Part shown: piece by piece, positions 31,861 to 45,000 of the stretch | Numbering within the stretch: the first letter of the stretch is position 1 | Layout: the number at the start of each line of letters is the position of its first letter | Assembly: GCF_046630445.1 (NCBI RefSeq) | Contig: NC_092341.1 | Location: 261,815,001 to 261,879,000, forward strand | DNA from: Rutidosis leptorrhynchoides | Taxonomy: Eukaryota > Streptophyta > Magnoliopsida > Asterales > Asteraceae | Length of the DNA stretch: 64,000 nt | Direction of reading: 5' to 3' | Made by a program: the position numbers and the translations under genes | Notes under the pieces: model-generated | The model's input: the letters and a program-made list of their open reading frames with translations, nothing else | What the model was told of the DNA's origin: nothing | Databases searched by the model: none

Positions 31861-34800
31861 TGTAGTGACCCGAACTTTTCCATGTATATATATATATTAA
31901 ATGAAATTGATATTTATATGATTAAGTGTTTCCAACATATTAAGCAATCAAACTTGTTAAGACTTGATTAATTGAAATAGGTTTTATATAGACAATTGAC
32001 CACCCAAGTTGACCGGTGATTCACGAACGTTAAAACTTGTAAAAACTATATGATGTCATATATATGGATATATATATATAGTTAACAGGGTATTATGATA
32101 AGTAAACATATCATTAAGTATATTAACAATGAACTACATATGTGAAAACAAGACTAATAACTTAATGATTTCTAAACGAGACATATATGTAACGATTATC
32201 GTTGTAACGACATTTAATTGTATATATATCATATTAAGATATATTAATATATCATAATATCATGATAATGTAATAATTTAACATCTCATTTGATATAATA
32301 AACAATGGGTTAACAACACTTAAGAGGATCGTTAACCTAAAGGCTTCAAAACAACATTTACATGTAACGACTAACGATGACTTAACGACTCAGTTAAAAT
32401 GTATATACATGTAGTGTTTTAATATGTATTTATACACTTTTGAAAGACTTCAAGACACTTATCAAAATACTTCTACTTAACAAAAATGCTTACAATTACA
32501 TCCTCGTTCAGTTTCATCAACAATTCTACTCGTATGCACCCGTATTCGTACTCGTACAATACACAGCATTTAGATGTATGTACTATTGGTATATACACTC
32601 CAATGATCAGCTCTTAGCAGCCCATGTGAGTCACCTAACACATGTGGGAACCATCATTTGGTAACTAGCATGAAATATCTCATAAAATTACAAAACTATT
32701 AGTAATCATTCATGATTTATTTACATGTAAACAAAATTACACATCCTTTATATCTAATTCATATACCAACGATCAAAAACACCTACAAACACTTTCATTC
32801 ATCAATTTTCTTCATCAAATTGATCTCTCTCAAGTTCTATCTTCAAGTTCTAAGTGTTCTTCATAAATTCTATAAGTTCTAGTTTCATAAAATCAAGAAT
32901 ACTTCCAAGTTTGCTAGCTTACTTCCAATCTTGTAAAGTGATCATCCAACCTCAAGAAATCTTTCTTATTTATAGTAAGATATCTTTCTAATACAAGGTA
33001 ATACTCATATTCAAACTTTGATTCAATTTCTATAACTATAACAATCTTAATTCGAGTGGAAATCTTACTTGAACTTGTTTTCGTGTCATGATTCTGCTTC
33101 AAGAACTTTCAAGCCATCCAAGAATCCTTTGAAGCTAGATATATTTTTCTCATTTCCAGTGGGTTTATCCACAAAACCTGAGGTAGTAATGATGTTCATA
33201 ACATCATTCGATTCATATATATAAAACTACCTTATTCGAACGTTTAAACTTGTAATCACTAGAACATAGTTTAGTTAATTCTAAACTTGTTCGCAAACAA
33301 AAGTTAATCCTTCTAACTTGACTTTTAAAATCAACTAAACACGTGTTCTATATCTATATGATATGCTAACTTAATGATTTAAAACCTGAAAACACGAAAA
33401 ACACCGTAAAACTGGATATACGCCGTCGTAGTAACACCGCGGGCTATTTTGGGTTAGTTAATTAAAAACTATGATAAACTTTGATTTAAAAGTTGTTCTT
33501 CTGGGAAAATGATTTTTCTTATGAACATGAAACTATATCCAAAAATCATGATTAAACTCAAAATGGAAGTATGTTTTCCAAAATGGTCATCTAGATGTCG
33601 TTCTTTCGACTAAAATGACTACCTTTACAAAAACGACTTGTAACCTGTATTTCCGACTATAAACCTATACTTTTTCTGTATAGATTCATAAACTTAAGTT
33701 CAATATGAAACCATAGCAATTGGATTCACTCAAAATGGATTTAAAACGAAGAAGTTATGAGTAAAACAAGATTGGATATTTTTACTTGTTGTAGCTACGT
33801 GAAAATTGGTAACAAATCTATACAAATCATATCCTAGCTAACTTATATTGTATTATACATGTATTCTATTATATTATGTAATCTTGGGATACCATAGACA
33901 CGTATGCAAATGTTTTGACATATCATATCGACCCATCTATATATATTATTTGGAACAACCATAGACACTCTATATGCAGTAATGTTGGAGTTAGCTATAC
34001 AGGGTTGAGGTTGATTCCAAAAATATATATACTTTGAGTTGTGATCTAGCCTGAGACGTGTATACACTGGGTCGTGGATTGGGTCAAGATAATATATATC
34101 AATTTATTTCTGTACATCTAACTATGGACAACTAGTTGTAGGTTACTAACGAGGACAGCTGACTGAAAATATTTAAAACATTAAAACGTATTAAAAAATG
34201 TTGTAAATATATTTTGAACATACTTTGATATATTTGTACATATTTGTTATAGGTTCGTGAATCGACCAGTGGCCTAGTCTTACTTCCAGACGAAGTAAAA
34301 ATCTGTGAAAGTGAGTTATAGTCCCACTTTTAAAATCTAATATTTTGGGATGAGAATACATGCAGCTTTATAAATGTTCTACAAAATAGACACAAGTACG
34401 CAAAACTACATTCTATGGTTGGATTATTAAACCGAATATCGCCCTTCAAGTCTGGTAGCCTAAGAATTAGGGAAATGGCCCCTAATTGACGCGAATCCTA
34501 AAGATAGATCTATTGGGCTTAACAACCCCCATTCAGGTTATGGATGGTTTAGTACTTCGAGATTATTATACAGACGAGAGGTTTTGTTTTGGGGATATTC
34601 TATGCATTAAGTTAATGTCGGTTACCAGGTGTTCAACATATGAATGATTTTTATCTCTATGCATTTTGCGAAATGCCTTATAAGAGATGTGTTATAAAAA
34701 TGAAATCTTGTGGTCTATTATTATGATTTAATAATATGTAGGTTAAACCTATAACTCACCAACAATTTTGTTGACGTTTTAAGCATGTTTATTCTCAGGT

Positions 34801-35119
34801 GATTATTAAGAGCTTCCGCTGTTGCATACTAAATTAAGGACAAGATTTGGAGTCCATGCTTGGATAATATTGTTTAAAAACTGCATTCGAAGACTTATGT
34901 TGATGTGTAATATTATTGTAAACTATTATGTAATGGTCGTGTGAAAAACGCTATATTTTAGATTATCATTATTTGATAATCGTCGTAATATTTTAAAGGT
35001 TATGGTTTGTTTTAAAATCGAATGCAGTCTTTGAAAAACGTCTCATATAGAGGTCAGAAACCTCGCTACGAAATCAATTAATATGGAACGCTTATAATCA
35101 ACATGAATGGGACATTTCA
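31861..35119 (+). repeat. Element C 3' LTR
   Basis: The LTR is 3,259 bp, from TGTAGTGACCCGAAC to GGGACATTTCA. It matches the LTR of element D (55171-58421, reverse strand) over its length, with small differences. A short frame conserved in both LTRs (32440-32664 here) lacks an ATG and is not called. Confidence 0.92.
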
Positions 35120-35456
35120 TCCAGCCACGGCACGGCATAAGCCTATCCGGGAGTCTGACGAGGAAAAACGCGTTTTCTTGCTGTTTAAGTTGTTTCCTTG
35201 TTTAGATTTGCCTATATAAACACCCTATTGTAACCCTACCATGTGTGCACGAAATTAATAGTGAAAATATCTAGTTTGCGCCCGTAGATTAAACCCTTAT
35301 CAGAGTTTTCGATTTGGGATATAACCACGTTAAATCACGTATCGTTTTATGCTTTTATTTATCGTTATGCTTTAATTATTCGTTTGTCGTTCGTGGGTTG
35401 TTTGTGATTGACGATACCACAATCACATGTTCTTGGTTGGGTCCTAAATCTTAACA
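35120..35456 (+). repeat. Element E 5' LTR, right part
   Basis: This matches the last ~337 bp of the LTR at 37363-37863, including a TATA-like CTATATAAACACC near 35212-35224. The missing left part is separated by element C and lies off the window. Confidence 0.85.
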
Positions 35457-35475
35457 AGTGGTAGCATGAGCTCAA
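35457..35475 (+). other. Primer-binding-like site of element E
   Basis: AGTGGTAGCATGAGCTC follows the LTR end and resembles the initiator-tRNA-Met site of Copia elements (TGGTATCAGAGC) with some changes. Confidence 0.6.
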
Positions 35476-37350
35476 GGTTTCGACTTTGGGAGCGATGCCG
35501 AATTTGAAAGCAAGTTTCTTCGATATGGTTGATGATTCGGTTTTCTATCAAGGTTAGATCAAACGACGGGCTGAGGGATTTATTTCGCAACATGTATCGA
35601 GACCAGGTGACTGAGTTGGTCGTGATGAACTCAAGGATATGTCTATGTATTCAGGAGAGTTGATCACACAAGATTCGGGCGATTGCATTATGATGGTGAT
35701 TTTTTTCGCGAAGGGTTACGGAGTCAGAGGTCGGGGTCGATGGGTTCGTTGCGGAGAGATTTTTTGGGAGATCCGAGTGTCGGATCTGAGTTCTCGTTCT
35801 TCCCGATCATGTGCGAAAAAATGATTGAACTTTCAAATTCGGAGTTCCAAGAGCTGCTGTAGTAGAAAGTTTGTAGCGGGTTCGTTAATTTTTGGATCGA
35901 CTTTATTGTTTGTGTGTTAATAGTAGACTTACTGATCTACACGTGGTAAAAATTTGAGGCTGATCTGACCGTTGGATCTTGAGATATGATTTTTCGAATG
36001 TGGGCAGTTTTCAGGATGAAGTTTTTTGAGTTTGATGACGCTAGTGCGAGATGGTTTTTTCTCGAAAACTTCGAGCGATACGAGCTATGTATTCAGAGAT
36101 GGGGGTTTGTTGTGGAAGCTCAGGAGGGTGTTTTTTCTCTCGGGTTAGAGTGGTTGAATAACAGACAAGATGCATCGGGTTGAAAGTCGGTAGTGGGAGT
36201 ATCAGGGAAGTTTGGTGCTTGCGGGGTTTGGAAACGGGATGACCAATGGTATTTAGTCAATATTCCAGGGTTTATAAAATATGCAGGCGGATTGGAGTTT
36301 CTTGTCACTAAGGAAATTGGTTTTCGAAGGGAGTCAGATAGAACGCGTTCGACGGTTGCTCGGGTTTGGTTGAAGTTTCAACAAAAGGAGCGGTTTTCTT
36401 CGAGGGTGATCAATTAGAAGTCTTTAGGTGATGGAAGAAGGGTGGATAATCTTGTAAGTCCCGGAACTTCAGCTTTCTAGGATCGTTGAGGGTGTCGAAA
36501 ACTTGGTGTTTGTTTGATAACTGACGAAAGTTATCGAGCTAGTGGGAGTTAGTCAACTAGTAGAGTTGCGGAGATGATTATGCGACGTTGTTCTCCAATG
36601 TTCTCAAGATTAGTGTGATGATTCCAGATAACACTAGGGCTTCGAGTACTTGTTTTAAACTCCGATGGCAAAGAAATTTGCGACTGACTGGTGGTACGAA
36701 CCAAGTTTCTTCTCGAGTAGCCGCGGTATTATTTCTTAGTCGTACAGTGGGAGCGTGCTTAGGATGAGAAGATGTGTTTATGATATTCATAGCTATGAGG
36801 AGGTCAGTGAACCAGCGAGAAAGTGGAAAGTTGAAAAGTTAGTAGATTTTGAGGTTGTGACTGCGTTCTGATTGGAGCCATGATGAAGAGTCTACGAGGG
36901 CGTCTGTTGAATTTTCTGATTGTTGGAAAGGAAAATCATAGATAGACGGTGAAATCCTGTACGAGGGTGATCATTGACATATGTGTTAGGGATTGGACAT
37001 GTTTAGAGTGATCGGTGAAACGGTGTAGTCTCATGAAGAATCCTATAATTTAAGAGTTGCATACTTCAATTGGTCTTCTGGTGTATGAGGATGATCTTCG
37101 TGTTAAAAGATAGTGGCGATAGAAACCGAGATGGCCCAAGCTAGTAACTATGAGAATAGATTATCACTCAGCGGTGTTTTTTGGTGTCGAAAGTCTTTAC
37201 TTGCTTGTAGGCTAACGAGTGAAGTGCGGCGTGATTCGGGTGTCTCATCCGGCGGTATCAAAAGGAGTTGGTAATCGGCTAGTCTATAGTTATTGTGGGT
37301 TTGTTTAAACATAGTGACGGGTTGGCGAAGGTTGTGTTTAGATCATCTTT
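35476..37350 (+). other. Element E interior, no gene seen
   Basis: This is about 1.9 kb with only short chance frames (the longest is about 75 codons) on both strands. I recognise no gag, protease, integrase or reverse transcriptase motif. Confidence 0.6.
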
Positions 37351-37362
37351 CAAGTGGGAGAT
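37351..37362 (+). other. Polypurine tract of element E
   Basis: CAAGTGGGAGAT lies directly before the TGTTGGAT LTR start, as is typical of Copia elements. Confidence 0.75.
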
Positions 37363-37863
37363 TGTTGGATGTGTGAAAGATATCAAAACCACAAGAAAAG
37401 TGCGATTTAGTGTTAAGGCGCGCCGTGACTCATTAAGGCGCGTCATGGCTCAACACTTGGATTGAGGTTCGAAGGTTGCAATGATGTCGGTTTTGAAATC
37501 ATACTTTAATTTACGACGCGGCTCCCCCAATCACGGCGCGACTTAAGCCTATCCGGGAGCCTGACAAGGAAAAACATGTTTTCTTGTTCTTTAAGTTGTT
37601 TCCTTGTTTATATTTGCCTATATAAACACCCTATTGTAATCCTAACATGTGTGCACAAAATTAATAGTGAAAAATCTATGGTTTGCGCCCGTGGAGTAAA
37701 CATTTCTCCGTGTTTTGGAGTTGGGATATAACCACGTTAAATCCCGTGTCGTTTTATGCTTTTATTTATCGTTATGCTTTAATTATTCGTTTGTCGTTCG
37801 TGAGTTGTTTGTGATTAACGATACCACAATCACATGTTCTTGTTTGGGTCCTAAATCCTAACA
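37363..37863 (+). repeat. Element E 3' LTR
   Basis: The LTR is 501 bp with TG...CA ends and short inverted termini (TGTTGGAT / ATCCTAACA). It contains two GC-rich AAGGCGCG direct repeats near 37410-37450 and a TATA-like CTATATAAACACC near 37619. Confidence 0.87.
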
Positions 37864-38990
37864 CTATAGACTTGAGATAAAACATGCAAAACAGGTCAAC
37901 AATAATGTTGGTGAATCTACAAATTTTAGCTAACGAATACCAGTATGTTTTAATAAATCGGTTTTCAGAAATCAGTTATCAGTATTAGACCACGAGTTTT
38001 CGTACAACCCAGTTGTATAGCATATACATTATCATGAGCACTTGAATACAAAGCTTAACCAATACATAGTAAACTATGCAATCCTTTACCATATCTTAGT
38101 ATACACTTGCATTAGTGTATGTTATACGAAGTAATAAGCACCGCAGTATGTAGGGTGAGGCTGTCAAACCTAATAGATCTGTCCTTACGATTCATGCTTC
38201 CCAAGTAACTAAAGTATTCAAGCTAAGGGACTTTTAGGCATCAACTCATATGTATAAAGATTTAGTACACGTGTCTAAAGCGTAAAATAGTTTAGAAATC
38301 AGCATGTTATCTCATCCCAAAGATAAAAGTAAAATGGGGCTGAAGATTCACCTTAAGTGCTCGGTAAAGTATTGCAAAAACAAAGTAATTTCGGACGGTT
38401 ACGACCGTGTAATGAAACCTAGACATATAATTATGCAGTCACATAAGTCTATTCAAACTAGAAGTTAGTCCATGGTGTGAATTATCCTATTGCTCAGTCC
38501 GACTCGATTAGGTTGTAAAAGTTAACACGTAATCAACAGAGTTCATGGAAGTCAACCAAAGTCAAACTTGGTCAATGATGGTCAACCTAAGTCAAACACA
38601 TTAGTAGGTCATGAAATATTGGTCACTAAGTCAAACCAAGTCCAATTGACCACTTTCAGATTTCAGTTTCACTGTTTCAACAGTTTACGGTTACGTATCG
38701 TGTAAATAGTCCGTTAACGACCAAATAGTACCATAAAACCCAAAGCAAGTAAGATATGCCTATAGTGATTTACATGTCAGTAGGTAAGGTTTATACCACT
38801 CTAGAAACCTAGGCCATATGGTCTATACATTCATAGAAACACGTTTTACAATCACACATTACACATAACAGTTTCAGCTCGCGCGTCATAATTGAAAATC
38901 TACCATTTATTCTAGAAAAATGAAAAACACATAAGACCAGTGGGAGGTGATCAAAGACATCCCAAAGTTTCACCTGTAAAAAGATCTAAG
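37864..38990 (-). repeat. Old Tekay-type LTR fragment (F)
   Basis: Directly after element E the sequence follows the order of the D-type LTR on the minus strand: CATGC...GTCAACAA.AATGTTGGTGA near 37886-37911, then AATAGATCTGTCCTTA near 38170-38185, then CTCATCCCAAA near 38311-38321, in the same spacing sense as 55530-55980. Divergence is high, so this is an old fragment of a related family. E seems to have inserted in it. The right boundary is a guess. Confidence 0.5.
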
Positions 38991-39507
38991 ATTTTTGTGT
39001 AGCCAATTCATACAGTTTTGCATCCAAAGTTCAATGTTTTGATTTGGACAGATTCTAGACTTCGCATGTTATGACCCTTATAACACATAATTAATTAAGT
39101 TTCACATGTTGACATATAAATACAATATGCTCCCTAATATGTAACTATTTATATTCCAGAAGGGCAAGTCTAAAAAAACACACAATTCAAGTTATACCAT
39201 TTTCTCCGCACTCGGGACAAATTCGGTCACAATTAGGGTGGTCATATTCGCATGCATTTATCTCAACATCTAGGAACCTTTAAGATACAATGTCTACATG
39301 AAAAGTCAAGTACTAATCATTTTCGTTTTCGTCCTGACTCGTCTCGTCGTATTTTCATTTATATTTTCATTCTTATCCCATATACATTTCCTCCACTGTA
39401 ACTAAAACACACACGTAATTATTACGTAATTGGTCTCTTTCCCTTATCTCTAAATAGAAAAAAACTTGTATTACGTCATCTTTTATCAAAACATTAAATA
39501 TTAACAT
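38991..39507. other. No gene seen
   Basis: This is AT-rich intergenic sequence, possibly the tail of the old LTR fragment. I see no coding, RNA or terminal-repeat signal. Confidence 0.5.
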
Positions 39508-39830
39508 TTTTTTTTGGTAAGCGAGGAAACCCTCCTATGAATTTAAATGAGTTATAACTTTGAATGCCTATGAATTAATTTCAAGAAAGTGGTCGTTCAT
39601 GTCAGGAGTATTCTTTATTTTTTCATCTCGATTGGGTTGGTGTTTAGTGTATCTCTCTGTTGGTACAAGATCGAAAAGAATGCATTGGATAGATGCCCGC
39701 GCATTGAGAAGGAAGGACGTTTTCGGATGCAAAAGGCCAAGGGTAGATGCCGTATATGACCCATGGATCTCCAAACAGGAAACTGTATACAAGCTCCCAC
39801 TCATTGACTTAATTATGATGTAATATTTGT
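39508..39830 (-). repeat. Possible small retroposon, minus strand
   Basis: A T-run followed by GGTAAGCGAGGAAACCCTCC reads on the minus strand as a poly-A-tailed end of the kind seen in plant LINE or SINE copies. The ~240 bp beyond is open in short frames on both strands without a recognisable domain. I cannot define the other end or a target duplication, so this is tentative. Confidence 0.3.
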
Positions 39831-39924
39831 CTCTCTCAGGTCAGATCAACCATTCATTAAAATTTTGACAATTAATGTAAATTTCAAACATTAATTTGGT
39901 AGCTAGTAATACAAATACAAACTA

Positions 39925-40164
39925 CTCCCACCATCTCAATTTAATAATTTAATTTTAATTTTTCAAGTATTTCTTTGTCAACTTTAACTTAAAACATTTT
40001 AATTTCTTTTATATATTATTTAACAAAATTTATATAAATGAAAAACGTCCAAAGCTCAATACATTTATATAAATTTCATTAAATAATAAATAACACAAAT
40101 AAATATATTTTAAGCCAAAGTTGCTAAAAAAAAGATTTGAAAAGTTAAATTGGGACCGAGAAAA
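39925..40164. mobile_element. Degraded Stowaway MITE
   Basis: The left end CTCCCACCATCTCAATTTA and the right end (reverse complement TTTTCTCGGTCCCAATTTA) form imperfect inverted termini of the Stowaway type, with TA at both flanks (39923-39924 and 40165-40166). The interior is AT-rich and non-coding. It lies shortly before the ZCCHC8-like gene. Confidence 0.65.
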
Positions 40165-40319
40165 TACTTTTGCAAAGTATGATTTTTAAATTTATAATTT
40201 AATTATGCAAAGTATGATTAGTAAATTGAAATTTTTAAATTTCTTATGATTATTAAAGTTAGAAAAGAATAGGTTTTGGCGGATTGTGTTTGTGTTAATC
40301 TCAATCGTACGGCCCTGAA

Positions 40320-40448
40320 TTACTTAAATTTATCCAACTATTGTATATAACCCGTTGATTACTTTTGACCCCCAATTTAGCTTTCGTGCATCTTTACCCT
40401 CGATTAATCAAGATCCCAAGATACTTTGCCAAATTATTCCGTTTTCAG
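40320..40448 (+). other. Non-coding first exon of the ZCCHC8-like gene
   Basis: A candidate 5' UTR exon ends with TTTTCAG at 40448, followed by the donor GTACAT. The matching acceptor is ATGCAG at 41951-41956, and the start codon follows 45 bases later. The left limit (transcription start) is not visible and is set loosely. The resulting ~1.5-kb leader intron holds a 36-base T run and a MITE. Confidence 0.55.
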
Positions 40449-40995
40449 GTACATCTTTCTCACTATCTCAAAACCCTATCTTAATTTTACTTCTTGGTGA
40501 TTAAATTGTGTACTTTTTATATACAATTATTATATGAAGAAATAAAATAAGCTATAAATCCGGGAGCGATTTTGCTAATTGTCGTTTAATTAGATCCGTT
40601 TCCAGTTGTCTAAGTTAAGCATCTGGTTCAACCTTTTTTGATTAATTGATAATTTTTTTTCTTTCTGAAATATGACCAAAACCCTATTTAGGTTTTAATG
40701 ATGATTATTATTGAATTCTGTGTTTTATTATTTCCTTGATGAAATTTTCAGATGTTTTATTGCCTGCATTGAACTGACAGTTAATCTTTGGCCCTAATTT
40801 ATAATTTATATCTATAATGTTTAAAGTATTATAGTTATTAATCCTTGTTGCCATGGATAACTGTTAATTAGTATAAAGCTCAATTTAATTTGGGTTTTTA
40901 ATACTATTAAAGGCTGAGAATTTGAATTGATCAATGAGGTACAGGGTACTTCTGCCTATTTTTTTAATTTGAGCAATAACAGTGTTCTCTAACCT

Positions 40996-40997
<2 letters not shown>

Positions 40998-41033
<36 letters not shown>
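40998..41033. repeat. Poly-T run of 36 in leader intron
   Basis: An uninterrupted run of about 36 T lies within intron 1 of the ZCCHC8-like gene. No retroposon body is recognisable beside it. Confidence 0.85.
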
Positions 41034-41037
<4 letters not shown>

Positions 41038-41553
41038 CTTATTTGATTGAGTAATGAATAATGAATGTAAAAAGCTTAATGTGCTAGTTTTTAGCTCTCA
41101 AAGTGGTTTAAGAACTTTAAGGTTCGAAATAGTTATTGGATTTGATATCTGGTACAAAAGGTTGCTAATTATGACTATGCCACACAACGACTACATGCTA
41201 CTTAAATACGTGCAAATAGCCACAATGGCATGAAATCTTGTGGATGTCTATCAACATTAATTGCAGTTAGTGCCAATTAGGCTGGTTCAAATAACCACGT
41301 CTTAACCTGATATTGATGACATGTGTCTCGAGCGTTAAATAAACTGTAAAGTAAAATCTTAGGGGGTACTTCACATTTCAGGAGTTATTACTCTGAAAAG
41401 GGTTTTATATCCAATCTTAAATACTATATTGTATCTATGTAATGGGTTAGAATTGACATAATTTCTGATGGTGAGGGATTGACCTGTTTTTGGAGGCAGT
41501 TACAAAATTCTAACATGTTGTTGACATTGTAATTTTCCAATAGCTGAGGTTAT

Positions 41554-41840
41554 GGGCATGTTTGGTAAGGAAGATTTTGGAGCTTTTAGGAGCTTCTAGC
41601 TTTTATAAAAAAGCTCGTATATAATAAAAAAACTGTTTTTGGTTAAAATATCTTCAAGCTTTTAGACAGAGGGAAAAAACTAAAAGCCAGAAGCTACTAG
41701 AACCAGCGTTTGGAAAAAAGGTCTTAGCTTTTTGTCATTTTACTCTTTATTTTAACAGCTTCAGAATATTATTTTGCCAAACACCTAAATACATCTAAAA
41801 AGCTAATAAATGCCATCAGCTAGTTTTACCAAACATACCC
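41554..41840. mobile_element. MITE in the leader intron
   Basis: The 287-bp element has inverted ends GGGCATGTTTGGTAA and (reverse complement) GGGTATGTTTGGTAAAA, flanked by TAT on both sides (41551-41553 and 41841-41843). There is no coding content. The short duplication and the terminus fit a Harbinger/Tourist-like or hAT-like MITE; the superfamily is uncertain. Confidence 0.7.
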
Positions 41841-42001
41841 TATAATTCTTGTGTATGGTTTTCTTAAATTTCAAGATGCATATGGTTGTTATACTCCTAC
41901 TTTCGATATATTTCTTTTAAAAAGAGAATTTATGTCAACTGATTTATTTAATGCAGGACGATTGACTTGAAGTTTATGATCTAATTTGTACGCTTTAAAA
42001 T

Positions 42002-45000
42002 ATGGAAGATACACCCGTGTTAACTAACGATGGCGAGGAATTTATGATGCTTCCAGCATCTAATAGTCCTGATGACACAGAACCTAGTGATCATGAGGTT
42101 AAGGAACCACAATTGAATGGGGAGATCTTGGAGACTGACAACTCTGAGCATGATTCAGTAGTTAATTCAACTGAAATTCAAGTTAGTGTTGAAGTAAATA
42201 CGTCTACAATCGTAGAGAATAAAGTTTCAACCTTTGCTGAGAATGGTTCAACTACTTCAACAGTTCAAGATGGAACTTATAACAGAAATGGAAGCCCTGT
42301 CAGAAATCGTGAGATAGACGGTATCTTTAACTTTGTTTAACTGATTCTTTTTTAATTTATTTGAATGGATTTGTACATGGTAATACATAAATATAATTCT
42401 ATCCTACTGCGATCCATACATGTGTGAACTTCTTATTTACTCTATTTGTATTTTTGTATACCGTCACTGACTTTTACAAATTATGCTAGCTGTATCTGGT
42501 ATTAAGAGACCCCGAATAACTGTTGATGAACAACAAGCTTCAGTCCATGTTGTTTATAATTCTTTAACAAGGTATAAAGGAAAACACCATTGTTCAAACG
42601 TACTTCCTATTGTTCTTATTTAGATGTTGACATTCCCGTTTTAAATAATATATTCATGTTCGTAAATTTCGAAACGTTCTATGATATTCTCATAGTTTGT
42701 ACCTTCGTTAGTTTTGGACCACCGTTTCATGTTGTCTGCTGATATACCTTGTCATATGAATTCTAACGATTGCTTATGCATATCAGAGAGAGTAAATGGA
42801 AGCTTGAGGAGTTCTTACAAAAGTGGTCAGAATGGCATGCTCGTCATCAACCAAAGGTTAGATGAACTTATTTATTTGATATACATATAAAATCTAAATT
42901 TCAGTTGCGTATATATAATGGAGTTTGGTGATTTGTAAGATTTGTTAATATTGATTTATGATTTTAAATCTGAGTTTTTGTACTGTTCAGGACTCTGAGG
43001 TTGAGTTAGAATCTGGTGAAGGCACCTATTTTCCAGCTCTCAGTGTCGGTTTGGACAAACCTTCTGCAGTGGTACGTAGATTAACTGCATGGTACAATGA
43101 GTTTGTACCCTTTACTTTGCTACTTACGTTATAGTAATACATAAAGTCTGGTTTTTAAATATTGCTAATTATTAAGTATTTTTATGATAAATTTGGAGGT
43201 GACAATACGGACAGGTTTGATGGGTTGGATAACATGTTCAAATCGGTATGCTAGTATTGGTTGGGTTGTGTTGTGTTGTGCCAAAAGCATTTCTTTGTAC
43301 ATAATATTTTTAATACCCGAATACATTGTTATTATCCTTAAACATATATTATCACAATGATGTTCTGTTTTTTCTTTCTATTTTTCCTTTTTTACTTGAA
43401 CTTAACTTAAATGAGGATAGGAGGTTGTACGCATAATCCATTTGAGCTCTTTCTTTCTTAGCTATTTTGTGCCGACCCGTTTGAGATAAAAACGTAACTA
43501 AAATGACCCCTTTGTAAGTATATGGGTTGAAATTACTACTTCTAGGAAAAATGTTTTCGTATATCATGTACTTACATAGCTCACATATTGTTTTTTTAAA
43601 CGTGTATTTGTATAGTCATTCTGGATGGATGGCCAAACTAAGAATCTACAAAGCAAGGAAGTTTTAGCTCTAGATACCAATTCAATTCCACTGTATGATC
43701 GTGGCTATTCGTTCGGACTAACAACGACAGATGGTCCGAGTAATGTAGACGGGTATGGCCCACTATTCTGGTGCATATTACTTTAACTGCTTCATTTTAT
43801 AATTATAATACGTTACTCGTATTATTTACAGATTTTTAGAGTACTTTATGTATCATGCTTTTCAATGTTTTAATGTTGTCTTTTTTTTTTTCCCCTTGTG
43901 ATTAGAGGTTTGGAAATAGTAGACGGTTCGCGGTGCTTCAATTGTGGTTCATACAGTCATGCACTGAAGGAATGCACTAAGCCGCGTGATAATGCTGCCG
44001 TTAATAACGCTCGTAAACAACTTAAAGCTAAGCGTGGTGGTAATCAGAATTCGATTTCTCGTAATCCGACTAGATATTATCAAGACACTCCAGGGGGCAA
44101 ATTTGATGGTTTACGCCCAGGTGTGCTAGATGCAGAAACAAGAAAACTTCTGGGTCTTGGGGTATAATGCCATAAACCTTTTGACATTATTAATTATTAA
44201 TTATAATTATAATTATGCAAGCTTAATTAACATAACATATTAGTAACATTCTTTTTTACTTGTATATATTAGGAGCTCGATCCACCTCCATGGCTTAACA
44301 GAATGCGAGAGATTGGTTACCCACCAGGGTACCTCGGTAAGTAAAAGTTTTATTTTTATATTTCTCGTCACTTTGACACATTTTGTTTAAGTTTTGTTTT
44401 GTGATTATTTAACTCTGTGTTATAAAACTCCCCGATTAATGCCTAGTACTCCCCTAGTTCTCCTTTTTAGGAACCGGCCTAGCCGATTTTTCAAAGTCCG
44501 AGTAATTAATTACTCAACGTCGGTCAATGTGTTAGAATTGTATTTAGATGGTCAAAAACGGATTTAGTTGGTCAAAATTGGTCAAAGTAAATATTTGTCA
44601 ACATTTTAATGAGTTTAGATTAAGATTATAATTTTAGAATTTTTGAACAAATGAAGATCATGTTTATGTTTCTGGACAATTATGTTAACGTTTATGTCTG
44701 TGTTCATGGGTTTCTTGGATATTTACACATATAGTTTTGAAATTTATTATTTAAATGTATAAAAAGTCCAAGCCGATTACTCTCCAAATTGCCAATTACT
44801 TGTGAATCATTCTGTTATTTTTATTTGTTAAAATGCAGATGCGGATGATGAAGAGCAGCCATCCGGGATCGAAATATTCGGGGACGAGGTTGTCGTTGCC
44901 GTTAAACAAGAAACCGAGGACGGCGAAATCCTCGATATGGATATCTCCCCTCCTCATGATTCCGACCCACCTAAACCCGACCCGCCCAAGAAAATGAGCG

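Larger units (their letters stand above)
28550..35119 (+). mobile_element. Element C: broken Tekay-like chromovirus, 3' half
   Basis: This is the plus-strand remainder of a Ty3/Gypsy chromovirus. It begins in the protease region, exactly where element B entered, and runs through reverse transcriptase, RNase H, integrase and the C-terminal chromodomain-like tail to a purine tract (31848-31860) and a 3,259-bp 3' LTR. It is the same family as element D at the right end of the window. The coding part is broken, with roughly four or five breaks. The 5' half lies off the left edge. C ends inside the LTR of element E, so it is older than B and A and younger than E. Confidence 0.93.
35120..37863 (+). 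mobile_element. Element E: small non-autonomous Copia-like LTR element
   Basis: Two related LTRs (a partial one at 35120-35456 and a full one at 37363-37863, 501 bp, TGTTGGAT...CCTAACA) flank 1.9 kb without a recognisable gene. A primer-site-like TGGTAGCATGAGC follows the first LTR and a purine tract CAAGTGGGAGAT precedes the second, the usual Copia arrangement. The left LTR is cut where element C entered it. The LTR copies differ at many positions by eye, so E is clearly older than A. Without gag or pol it must have relied on proteins of another element. Confidence 0.82.

Noticed and set aside
32440-32664. 74-codon frame in the LTR of C, matched in the LTR of D (57614-57847)
   Set aside because: Both copies start at TTG and not ATG, and lie in the LTR downstream of a TATA-like sequence; the similarity is that of the LTRs as a whole.
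39560-39823. Overlapping 87- and 78-codon frames on opposite strands
   Set aside because: No recognisable domain on either strand; probably part of a small retroposon.
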